A stretch of 64,000 nt of DNA from CAIKBL01 sp050247235 (lineage in GTDB: Bacteria; Pseudomonadota; Gammaproteobacteria; Ga0077536): contig JBFWUN010000011.1 in NCBI GenBank assembly GCA_050247235.1, positions 37,312 to 101,311 of the forward strand, read 5' to 3'. Position 1 is the stretch's first letter. Every line of letters begins with the position of its first letter. Of the stretch, positions 38,158 through 45,796 are shown piece after piece. A program made the translations under genes and the position numbers. Below the pieces are notes generated by a model. It made no database searches and was not told where the DNA came from. It was given only the letters and a program-made list of their open reading frames with translations.

Positions 38158-39261
38158 TGCGCGACGCGCCCGGAGGCCCGCCGCGACGAGCAGTGCGGCC
38201 GCCAGTGCAGCGCCGGGCCAGGTCCAGGCCGGGATCTGCGCGGAGATCGTCGCGGGTGGCGATGCCGGCGGCGGTTCGCGCACGCAGTCGTACGTGAGCG
38301 GGTAGCGCGTGCCGGCGTCGATCATCTGGAAGTCCGTGATCTGCAACGCGCGCAGGTCGTGCGGGCCGAGCTGTCCGGCCCACTTGGCCTGCGTGAAGCG
38401 ATCACTGCGTGCGGTCAGTGCGACATTGCCGCCATCCGCAAGCACCATCCCGTAACGTTGCAGGGCGCGCGCGACCGTGCGCGCGGCGTCGTTGGGCAGC
38501 GAGGCCAGCGGAAAGTCCGCGCGCAGGCGCAGCCGCGCGCCGTAAGGCGGCGCTTCGGCGGGTCCGCTCGGTGCGCCAGCGTGCGTCGCGGGGAGTACGA
38601 AGGTGCCGGCGCGCATGCGCGGATTCGGCAGGATGAAGCGAATCGCGTGATCGATCGCACCGGCCGCGACTTCGTCGGCATCGAACAGCAGTGGCGCGAT
38701 CGGCAGCCCCGCTGCGTCCGCAGACGTGCACTGCAACCCGCGGCGGAACGGTCCGTATGTCGCGTCCAGCTGCCAGCGCACCAGGCACCTGGCACGCAAC
38801 ACATCGTCCGTGACGTCCGCCTGGTAGAGCTCGTGCAGCACCTGCGTCGCGGGTTCCCACACGATCAGGTGGCAATCCGCACTCGCGGCGTCGCACTGGT
38901 AACCGGATTCGCCCTCGATGGCGCCGCCGGGCGGCAGTGGCACGGTCACCCCGGTATCGCAGTCCGGCACGTAGTAACCGGGCCGTGGCGTCAGTGGCAG
39001 CGCGGGTGCGCCGGGATCCGCGTCAACGACCTCGATCGAAAAATCGATCTGCATGCGGCCGAAACCGAACCCGCCGACGCTGTCGAGCCACGCGATGACG
39101 GTGGCCGACTCCGCGTCCAGCGGTGCCGCCGAGATGTCCGCCCCGAGCGGGTCGCCAGGCGGCAGCGGGGGCAGCCACGCGGCCGCGGGTCCCGTTACGC
39201 AGATCAGCGTCCAGGCGCCGTAGGCGGCGCATCGGCGCGAGCCTGGGTGCCTGGCCGGCAT
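38149..39261 (-). CDS. Exported hypothetical protein with C-terminal membrane anchor
   Basis: 370 residues from ATG 39261. N-terminal signal (CAAYGAWTLICVTGPAAAWL), then a large extracytoplasmic region with four to six Cys (VPDCDTGV, GYQCDAASADCHLIVW, LRARCLVRW, GLQCTSADA) suitable for disulfides, and a C-terminal hydrophobic helix WTWPGAALAAALLVAAGL followed by RARRAPR, the pattern of a sorting or anchoring tail. The central region (AAPLLFDADEV...HAIRFILPNPRM) recalls carbohydrate-binding or lectin-like secreted proteins, but no family is recognised. It lies 152 bases beyond larB on the same strand and may be a separate unit. Confidence 0.72.
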   Translation of the reverse strand: MPARHPGSRRCAAYGAWTLICVTGPAAAWLPPLPPGDPLGADISAAPLDAESATVIAWLDSVGGFGFGRMQIDFSIEVVDADPGAPALPLTPRPGYYVPDCDTGVTVPLPPGGAIEGESGYQCDAASADCHLIVWEPATQVLHELYQADVTDDVLRARCLVRWQLDATYGPFRRGLQCTSADAAGLPIAPLLFDADEVAAGAIDHAIRFILPNPRMRAGTFVLPATHAGAPSGPAEAPPYGARLRLRADFPLASLPNDAARTVARALQRYGMVLADGGNVALTARSDRFTQAKWAGQLGPHDLRALQITDFQMIDAGTRYPLTYDCVREPPPASPPATISAQIPAWTWPGAALAAALLVAAGLRARRAPR

Positions 39262-39413
39262 GCGTGGTCCTCCCTGTTGAAGTGCCCGGCGCCGCCGGGT
39301 CCGCGGGAGCATCCTGCCACGATCCCGCGGCGTGGAACGTGCGCGCGTCCACAGCCGCGCGATGCCCCCCTGTCCAGGGTCTGCAGAGCTCCGCGCGACG
39401 CAGGCGCGGCGCC

Positions 39414-40073
39414 TCAGGGCATGCGGCTCAACGCCCGCAGCGCGGCACACGCCGCGCCGTAGCCATTGTCGATGTTGACCGTGACGATGCCGGACGCGCA
39501 GGACGCGAGGATCGCGTTCAGCGCGGTCTGCCCGCCGGCCGCGACGCCGTACCCGACGGACGTCGGTACCGCCACGATGAGCCCGCCATACAGGCCGCCG
39601 ATGACGCTCGGCAGCGCGGCATCCATGCCCGCGGCGACAATCAGCGCCGGCACGCGCCGCAGCTCCTCGATGCGTTCCATCAGCCGCCACAGCCCCGCGA
39701 CACCGACGTCGAACACCGGCAGCACCGGCACGTTGCAGTACGTGAGTGTGCGCCAGGCCTCGCGCGCGACGGGGACGTCCGAACTGCCGGCGGTCACGAT
39801 GCCGACGCGCGGCGCGCCGTCGGCCACCGGCGAGCACGCGAAATACGCGGTACGCGACACCGGGTCGTAATCGAGCCGCGCGCGGTGCGCCGGGTTCAGC
39901 GCGGCCTCGCGCTCCGGGTCGAGCCGGGTCAGGAACCCGCCCTGCTCCGCGTGCAGGAGCTTGTCCAGCACGATGTCGATCTGCGCGACACTCTTGTGCG
40001 CACAGTAGATGGCCTCCTCGAAACCCAGCCGCTCGCGGCGCAGGAGATCGAGCCTGATGTCGTCGGCGCTCAC
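39414..40073 (-). CDS. larB: Nickel-pincer cofactor biosynthesis protein LarB
   Basis: 219 residues from GTG 40073, whose GTGA overlaps the stop of larE. The C-terminal two thirds are the PurE/NCAIR-mutase-like domain with GIVTAGSSDVPVAREAW, ALIVAAGMDAALPSVIGGL and VPTSVGYG. LarB carboxylates the pyridinium ring of nicotinic acid adenine dinucleotide and hydrolyses it to the dicarboxylated mononucleotide, the first step of the nickel-pincer nucleotide (NPN) cofactor. It is the last of the lar genes in the operon. Confidence 0.93.
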   Translation of the reverse strand: MSADDIRLDLLRRERLGFEEAIYCAHKSVAQIDIVLDKLLHAEQGGFLTRLDPEREAALNPAHRARLDYDPVSRTAYFACSPVADGAPRVGIVTAGSSDVPVAREAWRTLTYCNVPVLPVFDVGVAGLWRLMERIEELRRVPALIVAAGMDAALPSVIGGLYGGLIVAVPTSVGYGVAAGGQTALNAILASCASGIVTVNIDNGYGAACAALRALSRMP

Positions 40074-40912
40074 GACGGCTGCCGCAGGAACGCACTGCCG
40101 CGCGCGTACGGCGCGAACGCGATGGGACCCCTGATCCCGTGGCGCTGTGCGAGTCCCGCGAGATCCGCTTCGAGCGCCGTGCGGACGCCCACCGCCAGCG
40201 CGGCGTGACTGTCGCGGTCAAGTTCGATCACGACGCCGACGCGCCGCAGCCGGCAGCGCACGGTCTGCGGTGCGATGCGCTCCCGCACCAGGCTCTCCAC
40301 CGCGTCGATGAATCCGAGTGCGCTGCCGACAATCGGCAAGCCTGTCTCGACGCGGCTCGCGAGACATGGGGCGGCTGGCAGCTCGGCGATGTCGCCGAGG
40401 CCGAGCGCGCGCGCGATCGTGCGCAGGCCCGCCTTGGTCACGCCGGCCTCGACGAACGGATGGCGCACGCTGTGCTCGCGCGCGGCGTCCAGCCCGGGGC
40501 GGTAATCATCCAGGTCATCCAGGTTGGTGCCGGAGACGAGCTGTCCGGGCACCGCGGCGGCGAGCGCCCCGTACAGGTGGGTCTTGCAGAAGTAGCAGCG
40601 GTTGGCCGGGTTCTGCAGGTAACGCGGATCCTCGAACTCGCCCGCCCCGAGCACGCTGAGCTGCCAGCCTTCCTGCCCGGCGAGTGCGCGCACACGTGCG
40701 GTGGCCGCAGGTGGCACCGCGGGTGACACCGCGTGCACCATGTGCGCCGTGTTGCCGAGCGTGCGGTGCGCGAGCGTCGCGAGCGTCAGGCTGTCCACGC
40801 CGCCGGAGACCGCGACGACGCAGGGTGCGCAGTCGCGCAGGATGTCCGTGAGCCGCGCGATGGCGGTGTTGACGTCTGACATGGTGCCGGTCCCTGCGTG
40901 CGCGAGGCTCAT
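40070..40912 (-). CDS. larE: Sulfur transferase LarE for nickel-pincer cofactor
   Basis: 280 residues from ATG 40912, overlapping the larC stop as ATGA and preceded by GGAG, which supports this start over Met11. PP-loop AVSGGVDS at 34-41 activates substrate carboxylates with ATP. Cys183 in PCLASR matches the sacrificial sulfur-donating Cys of the Lactobacillus enzyme. Cys106 and Cys109 (NRCYFCKTHLY) are also present, so with Cys183 the protein has the three cysteines of the 4Fe-4S cluster-type LarE, which can transfer sulfur catalytically. LarE converts the two carboxylates to thiocarboxylates before nickel is inserted by LarC. Confidence 0.93.
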   Translation of the reverse strand: MSLAHAGTGTMSDVNTAIARLTDILRDCAPCVVAVSGGVDSLTLATLAHRTLGNTAHMVHAVSPAVPPAATARVRALAGQEGWQLSVLGAGEFEDPRYLQNPANRCYFCKTHLYGALAAAVPGQLVSGTNLDDLDDYRPGLDAAREHSVRHPFVEAGVTKAGLRTIARALGLGDIAELPAAPCLASRVETGLPIVGSALGFIDAVESLVRERIAPQTVRCRLRRVGVVIELDRDSHAALAVGVRTALEADLAGLAQRHGIRGPIAFAPYARGSAFLRQPS

Positions 40913-42306
40913 CCGCGTCGCTCCGTGCCGGAGTCGTCACTCTCCAGCGCAGCCTGCTCGGCGTGCCGCCGCTGTCGCTCGCGGGCGGCATGGCCGTCGG
41001 CGCGCGCGAGATCCGCGAGCTCTGCCTTGGCGGTCACGCCGCCGGGCCGCCGCGCGCGCTTGACCCGGGTGCCGTCGGCCGCGGTGTATGCGTCACGCGA
41101 GAGGATGCGCCGTTCGACCTGCGCCATCCGCACGCCGAGCGTGGTGGTTTCCCGGAAACATGCCGCGGCGACCGCCTCGTCTGCCGCCGGTGCGGCGATC
41201 ACGTGCACCGCGGCCGCCTGCCGGCCCTGCTTGCCCGTGACGCTGCCCTGCACGACATCCAGCACACCGGGCTCCGCGCGCAGGCGCGCGAGTCCGAGCG
41301 CGAGGTCTTCGGGGGTCTGATCGTCCACTTCGAACGCGAGCGTGGTCACCTGGTCGACCTCGATACCTGTCGCGGGAACGGCCTCGTCGAACGCAAGCAC
41401 GCGGAGCACGTTGGACAACCCGGACAGCCGGCGCGCGCCAAACCCGTGACCCGCGCGCGCCAGCACGCGCGGCGCGTGGCCCAGGCCCGCCCGGGGTGCG
41501 AGATGCCGCAGGATCGCCGCGCCGGTGGGCGTGATGCGCTCGCCGGGCTGGCCGTCATCAAAGCAGGGCAGGCCCTGGAGCAGCAGCACGGTGGCCGGCG
41601 CCGGGACCGGCAGCAGGCCATGCGCCGTGCGCACGCGTCCGCTGCCGAGCGGCAACGGGCCCACGGACCAGCTGGTGGCTCCCACGGCGTCGATCAGCCA
41701 CGCAGCGGCGACGATGTCCGCGATCGAATCCCACGCCCCGACTTCGTGGAAGCTGACGTCTTCCACTGACCGCCCGTGCACGCGTGCCTCGGCGTCCGCA
41801 AGCCCGGCGAAGATGTCGATGACGCGCTCACGGACCGGCACCGCGAGTGGTGACGCGGCAAGCTGCGCGCGCAGCTCGGCCCAGCGAACATGCGCATGTG
41901 CCCCTGCGCTGGGCGTCGCGTGGTCGTGGTCGCGCTCGCCGGCGTGATCGTGTTCATGTTCATGGGCATGTTCATGGGCGTAGGCATGGTCATGCGCATG
42001 CGCGACTCGGGAAGCGTGACTGCGCGCATGCCGAGGGTTGTCCGTGGGTGCGTGCGCGTGCCCGCCCTCGCCCCGATGCTGCGCACGGCGACGTTGCGTA
42101 TCCGCGCCAGGTCCCTGCACGACGAAGCGCCTGCCGGTGAGCACGCCATCGTCATGCGGCACCAGCGCGACGCTCACCGCGGGATCGAGCCCCGCCGCGC
42201 GTGTCGCGGCGCACGCGCCCTCGGCGAGTTCCGGCGCCAGGTCGAGCAGCGCGGCCACGAACATGTCGCCGGCGATCCCGCCCACCGCGTCGAGGTGCAG
42301 GTGCAT
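40909..42306 (-). CDS. larC: Nickel-insertion protein LarC with large His-rich loop
   Basis: 465 residues from ATG 42306 (MHLHLDAVGGIAGDMFVAAL), the standard LarC start. LarC inserts nickel into the dithiocarboxylate pincer using CTP. FHEVGAWDSIADIVAAAWLI and GLLPVPAPATVLLLQGLP are typical N-domain motifs. Residues 77-139 hold 18 histidines (e.g. HAHDHAYAHEHAHEHEHDHA), a nickel-holding loop. The C-terminal domain starts near TTLAFEVDDQTPEDLALGLA, so N- and C-domains are one uninterrupted frame here, unlike the Lactobacillus gene with its programmed frameshift. A second, separate C-domain protein is encoded upstream at 42602. Confidence 0.93.
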   Translation of the reverse strand: MHLHLDAVGGIAGDMFVAALLDLAPELAEGACAATRAAGLDPAVSVALVPHDDGVLTGRRFVVQGPGADTQRRRAQHRGEGGHAHAPTDNPRHARSHASRVAHAHDHAYAHEHAHEHEHDHAGERDHDHATPSAGAHAHVRWAELRAQLAASPLAVPVRERVIDIFAGLADAEARVHGRSVEDVSFHEVGAWDSIADIVAAAWLIDAVGATSWSVGPLPLGSGRVRTAHGLLPVPAPATVLLLQGLPCFDDGQPGERITPTGAAILRHLAPRAGLGHAPRVLARAGHGFGARRLSGLSNVLRVLAFDEAVPATGIEVDQVTTLAFEVDDQTPEDLALGLARLRAEPGVLDVVQGSVTGKQGRQAAAVHVIAAPAADEAVAAACFRETTTLGVRMAQVERRILSRDAYTAADGTRVKRARRPGGVTAKAELADLARADGHAARERQRRHAEQAALESDDSGTERRG

Positions 42307-42323
42307 GCGCGCGCAGTCCCCGC

Positions 42324-42557
42324 TCAAGCCTCGTCGCGCGTGCGCCCGATCCGCAGGCGGCGGACTTCGCGCCGGACAATCCATCCAACCGCACACGCGA
42401 GCACCGTACCGCCCAGCACCACCAGGCGTTCGGTGCCGATAACGTGCAGTGCCCGGTGCAACGGGCCATCGAGCGCGAGGTTCTCGTGGGCGTGTGCCGC
42501 AGTGGCGGCGGCGACGGGCGCGGCAAGCGCGATCCAGCGGGTCAGGCGTCGGGTCAT
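42324..42557 (-). CDS. Small exported or membrane protein in lar operon
   Basis: 77 residues from ATG 42557, eight bases after GGAGG. A signal-like helix RWIALAAPVAAATAAHA is followed by HAHENLALDGPLHRALHVIG and a second helix LVVLGGTVLACAVGWIV, then a basic tail (RREVRRLRIGRTR). Cleavage after TAA or AHA would leave an N-terminal His-Ala-His or His-Glu, the kind of metal site seen at the N-terminus of small nickel/cobalt transport subunits. It sits 17 bases before larC. A role in nickel supply is a reasonable guess, not shown. Confidence 0.68.
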   Translation of the reverse strand: MTRRLTRWIALAAPVAAATAAHAHENLALDGPLHRALHVIGTERLVVLGGTVLACAVGWIVRREVRRLRIGRTRDEA

Positions 42558-42601
42558 GGCGAGGTCCTCCAGGTTGAGTATGGATGATGCCGTCAACAGG
42601 G

Positions 42602-43114
42602 TCACAGGTGTAGATCGAGCGCGTCCGGCAGCGGCGACGCCGTGGCCAGGTGGCTTTCCACCGCGGCCTTCAGCACCGCGAGCGGCAGTTCCACACCCGC
42701 GGCGCGCAATGCGCCGCACATCGCGGCCAGGTCGTCATGTTCCGCCTTCACGCGCAGCCGCGCCGCGCCGTCCGCGATCGTCTTCACCCGCAGGGTCGCG
42801 CGCTGCGCGACGTCCCCGCGCTGCACGGTCAGCGCCAGGGTCTGGCGCGTGATGTCGAAATGGCGATGCTCGGCCGCGAGCACGCGGTACCCCCAGCAGC
42901 CGAGTTCTGCGCCGAGCAGGCGCCCGGCCGCGGCTTCGAGCGCCGCCGGCACGTCCAGGTACACGAGGTACGCGGGCCGGTTCTTCTTGGTCAGGCTGGG
43001 CACGACCTGCACGTTGCGCGCACCGAGCGCCTCCGCGCGGGTGATGAACTCCCCCATCAGTTCGCCCGGGACATCGTCCACCTGCGCCATCAGCAGCCGG
43101 AGTGCTTCGCTCAC
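42602..43114 (-). CDS. Stand-alone LarC C-terminal-domain-like protein
   Basis: 170 residues from GTG 43114, overlapping the previous stop as GTGA. LLMAQVDDVPGELMGEFITR, ALGARNVQVVPSLTKKNRPA and TRQTLALTVQRGDVAQRATL align with the C-terminal (LarC2) domain that binds CTP and helps insert nickel. larC in the same operon has its own C-domain, so this is an additional copy. It could serve a second pincer-type cofactor, partner the unknown 593-residue protein, or form a LarC1-LarC2-like complex. Family assignment is from motif pattern. Confidence 0.8.
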   Translation of the reverse strand: MSEALRLLMAQVDDVPGELMGEFITRAEALGARNVQVVPSLTKKNRPAYLVYLDVPAALEAAAGRLLGAELGCWGYRVLAAEHRHFDITRQTLALTVQRGDVAQRATLRVKTIADGAARLRVKAEHDDLAAMCGALRAAGVELPLAVLKAAVESHLATASPLPDALDLHL

Positions 43115-44892
43115 GGGGTGCTCATCATGTCCAGCGCCAACCGCGCGGCGGCTTCCGCGTTGACGTTGGAGCCGGGGATGCCGGAGGACACGAAGCCCGC
43201 GCGCTGCGCGATGACGCCCGCTTCTTCCGGCGTATGCTTCCCCATCGCCGCGGCCACCGCCGCCGGCACCGTGACGTTGATGATCACGTTGGAGGCCAGC
43301 AGGATTTCGCTCGCCAGCGGCACCACCATCGGCACCAGTGGCGCGATGTCGGGCCGCTTGCCAAGCGCGACGTCCGGGATGATCTGATCGGAGTAGCGCT
43401 CCAGGCGCGTGGTCACGCCGTCGATCGTGATCTCGGCATCGAGATGGGCGTCGAACGCGAACCACTCGCGCGCGAGCTTGCTGCCGCGCCGTGCGCCCGG
43501 ACCGATGTGCGTCAGCCGCACCGCGACCTGCTTGCCGGTCATGCGGGACAGGAACGCGCTGACCCGCGCCTCCACGTTCTCCTTGCGTTCCGCGTCCAGT
43601 GCACGCACCACGTCCTCCAGCGACTTGCCGGCCGACAGGTCGTCGTAGGCCTGCGCGGCGCGCCGGTAGAGCGCCTTCGCGCGCACCGGCTCGGACGCCA
43701 GCACCATCGCGTTGGTCACGGCACCCGCCTTCAGCTGCTGGGCTTTCTTGGCGACGATATTCATCGCGATCATCGAAGTCTCGGGATCGAACGCGAACGC
43801 GAAGCGCCGCGCGCGGAGCTGCGCGGCCACCGACTGCGGCGTGGCCTCGGGCTCGAGCAGGCACTTCATCGCGATCACCGCATCCGTGCAGACGTGGCCG
43901 AGCGGCGGGTTGACCGGTCCGGCGGACGACCCGGCGATGCCTTCCTGGAACACGCCCATGATCTCGTCCACGGCCATGATGCCGATCACCGACGGCCCGC
44001 CGATGTCCTTCAGGATGAGGCCGAGATCCCCGATGACCTGGCCGGTGTCGTATTCCTGACCGGTGATGCGTACCGTCAGCTTGGGCGGCAGGCCGGCGGT
44101 TTCCGCCGCCGTCTTGCCGGCGAGCCACGCGGTGGTGACCTTGCCGTGCGGGCCGTATTCCTCCGCGATGTCCGCATCCGGGTGAATGATCTCGAGGATC
44201 GCAGCGGCGCCGAACACGGCGGCGTTCAACGCCTGCGGCTTCATGCCCGCGCCCGCCATGCAGTCCATCATCGCCTTGGTGCCGACCCTCGCACCGTTGA
44301 CGGCCATCGCCGGGAAGATGATGTCCTCGCCCAGGCGGCCATGCCCGATCAGCGGCCCGCCGGAGACCGCCATGTCGTAGCCGCTCACCGGGGACAGCTT
44401 GCCTTCCATCATCGCCTGGTGGATGGCCATCACGGCGGCGAAGCCGGAGACCTTGTTGTTCTTCTTGGAGGTGGGAATGGCCGCCACCCCGGACCGATCG
44501 ACTCCGGCAAGCATGCGCGCGCTGGCGCCGAGCTTGCGGTTGCCCGCCGGGATCCCGACCTGCGCCTTGGTGCCGGTGAGATACATCAGCACCGCCGCGA
44601 TCAGCGCGGCGTTGGCGGGCGCGGCACCCGCCTGCACGGCCGCGCGGATGGCCTTGGCGAGGATCTCGTCCACCGGTTGGCTGGCCGCGTTCGCGAAGCG
44701 CAGCTTGTTGTCCATCCCGCGCTTCAGTTCGTGGACGATCACCTCGGCAGCGTTGATCACGGCGATGTTCAGCATACCGTGGCCGCCGAGCAGCGCGTCC
44801 ACCATGTCGCTGGTCAGCCAGTTGGGACTGGCGCCGGCACCGGTGGTGGCGGCGAGCAATACCTGTTCGCGGGGAGTCATGGTCGTTGTCAT
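43111..44892 (-). CDS. Unrecognised 593-residue protein in nickel-pincer operon
   Basis: Start ATG 44892 (MTTTMTPREQ), six bases after GGAG. I do not recognise this protein. It is soluble, Ala/Gly-rich and largely alpha/beta, with no signal or membrane helix. Well-formed glycine turns and charged blocks suggest an enzyme: PTSKKNNKVSGFAAVMAI, SGGPLIGHGRLGEDIIFPAM, IIHPDADIAEEYGPHGKV, GPVNPPLGHVCTDAVIAM and FDPETSMIAMNIVAKKA. Several His/Asp/Cys are potential metal ligands. It lies between a GST gene (32 bases upstream) and a LarC C-domain gene whose start overlaps its stop, so it is tied to nickel-cofactor assembly and is the best candidate in this operon for the cofactor's client enzyme. It shows no clear LarA (DUF2088) motifs. 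Confidence 0.8.
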   Translation of the reverse strand: MTTTMTPREQVLLAATTGAGASPNWLTSDMVDALLGGHGMLNIAVINAAEVIVHELKRGMDNKLRFANAASQPVDEILAKAIRAAVQAGAAPANAALIAAVLMYLTGTKAQVGIPAGNRKLGASARMLAGVDRSGVAAIPTSKKNNKVSGFAAVMAIHQAMMEGKLSPVSGYDMAVSGGPLIGHGRLGEDIIFPAMAVNGARVGTKAMMDCMAGAGMKPQALNAAVFGAAAILEIIHPDADIAEEYGPHGKVTTAWLAGKTAAETAGLPPKLTVRITGQEYDTGQVIGDLGLILKDIGGPSVIGIMAVDEIMGVFQEGIAGSSAGPVNPPLGHVCTDAVIAMKCLLEPEATPQSVAAQLRARRFAFAFDPETSMIAMNIVAKKAQQLKAGAVTNAMVLASEPVRAKALYRRAAQAYDDLSAGKSLEDVVRALDAERKENVEARVSAFLSRMTGKQVAVRLTHIGPGARRGSKLAREWFAFDAHLDAEITIDGVTTRLERYSDQIIPDVALGKRPDIAPLVPMVVPLASEILLASNVIINVTVPAAVAAAMGKHTPEEAGVIAQRAGFVSSGIPGSNVNAEAAARLALDMMSTP

Positions 44893-44924
44893 CGCGAGCT
44901 CCATGGAGACATTGGCGTGGGTGA

Positions 44925-45623
44925 TCAGGCCTGGCGGGCGCGCGGCACCTGGCCGGCATGCCCACCATAGTCCTGCTCGAGGCGGGTGAACCAGCGGCCG
45001 CTCGGCGTGGTGCGATCGAGCGGCGCGTAGGCACTGACGATGTCGAGCCACTTCAGGATCCCGAACAGCAGAAAGTCCGCGTACGTGGCGTGCGGGCCGC
45101 CGAGGTATTCCTCCACGTTCAGCACCTCGTCGAACGGCTTCAGCGCGGCGGCGAGCTGCGGGGGGCCGCGCGATGCATCTGCGTGCAGATCCTCCAGGCG
45201 CGTGTTGAACATCGCTTCGCGACTCTCGCGGAAGTATGGCTGGCAGCGGGGATCGAGCAGCCGGTACGCCTGGTACACGCCGATCTGCACCGCGGCCGGA
45301 AAAATCAGGGTCCCGCACAGCGCCGCCACCAGCCGCGCGTGTGCCGTACCGGACGGGGGCGGCATCAGCCGCGGGCGCTCGGGGTAACGGCGATCGAGAT
45401 AGCACGCGATCTCCCAGCTGTCGCCGACCCACGTATCGCCGTCGCGGATTACCGGCACGGACGGATGCCCGGACGCCGCGATTGCCTCGCGCGCCGAGAA
45501 TCGCCACGGCACCACCTCGAACTCGAGGCCCTTGTGCAGCAGCGCCATGCGCACGCGCCAGCTGAACGGGCTGAACAGCAAGCGCGGATCGGCACCGGCG
45601 AGGTCGTACAGCTGGATGGACAT
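44925..45623 (-). CDS. Glutathione S-transferase family protein (beta-etherase-like)
   Basis: 232 residues from ATG 45623 (MSIQLYDLAG). The thioredoxin-like domain has FSPFSWRVRMALLHKGL (catalytic Ser region), SVPVIRDGDTWVGDSWEIA (cis-Pro and Glu/Ser glutathione contacts). The C-terminal helical domain has YLGGPHATYADFLLFGIL. The FSPFSWRVRMALLHKGLEF pattern resembles LigE/LigF-type and related GSTs that cleave aryl ethers or dehalogenate. First gene of the minus-strand operon that continues into the unknown 593-residue protein and the lar genes. It is divergent from the GlxA-type regulator. Confidence 0.86.
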   Translation of the reverse strand: MSIQLYDLAGADPRLLFSPFSWRVRMALLHKGLEFEVVPWRFSAREAIAASGHPSVPVIRDGDTWVGDSWEIACYLDRRYPERPRLMPPPSGTAHARLVAALCGTLIFPAAVQIGVYQAYRLLDPRCQPYFRESREAMFNTRLEDLHADASRGPPQLAAALKPFDEVLNVEEYLGGPHATYADFLLFGILKWLDIVSAYAPLDRTTPSGRWFTRLEQDYGGHAGQVPRARQA

Positions 45624-45796
45624 CGAGTGGCCTCCTCGGCGATGCGGCGTGGCGCGGAGGCGAATGACCTGCGCGTGGTGACCATGCTCCGTCTCCAGCC
45701 CGCGTCGACACAAGCTGGCGAAAGTGACATATTTCGATGGTGGATTCGCCACGCATCGATCCTCGGCGCAGCCGTCGATCCCGGGAGATCACCTGC

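Noticed and set aside
40909..42306. Programmed ribosomal frameshift in larC as in Lactobacillus
   Set aside because: Both LarC domains lie in a single uninterrupted frame here.
43111..44892. The 593-residue protein as a LarA lactate racemase
   Set aside because: Length and motifs do not match LarA (DUF2088); no recognisable LarA-type active-site blocks were seen.
43102..44970. Open frame of 622 codons on the plus strand
   Set aside because: Antisense to the unknown 593-residue gene; composition is typical of a shadow frame, and the minus-strand frame has ribosome site and operon coupling.
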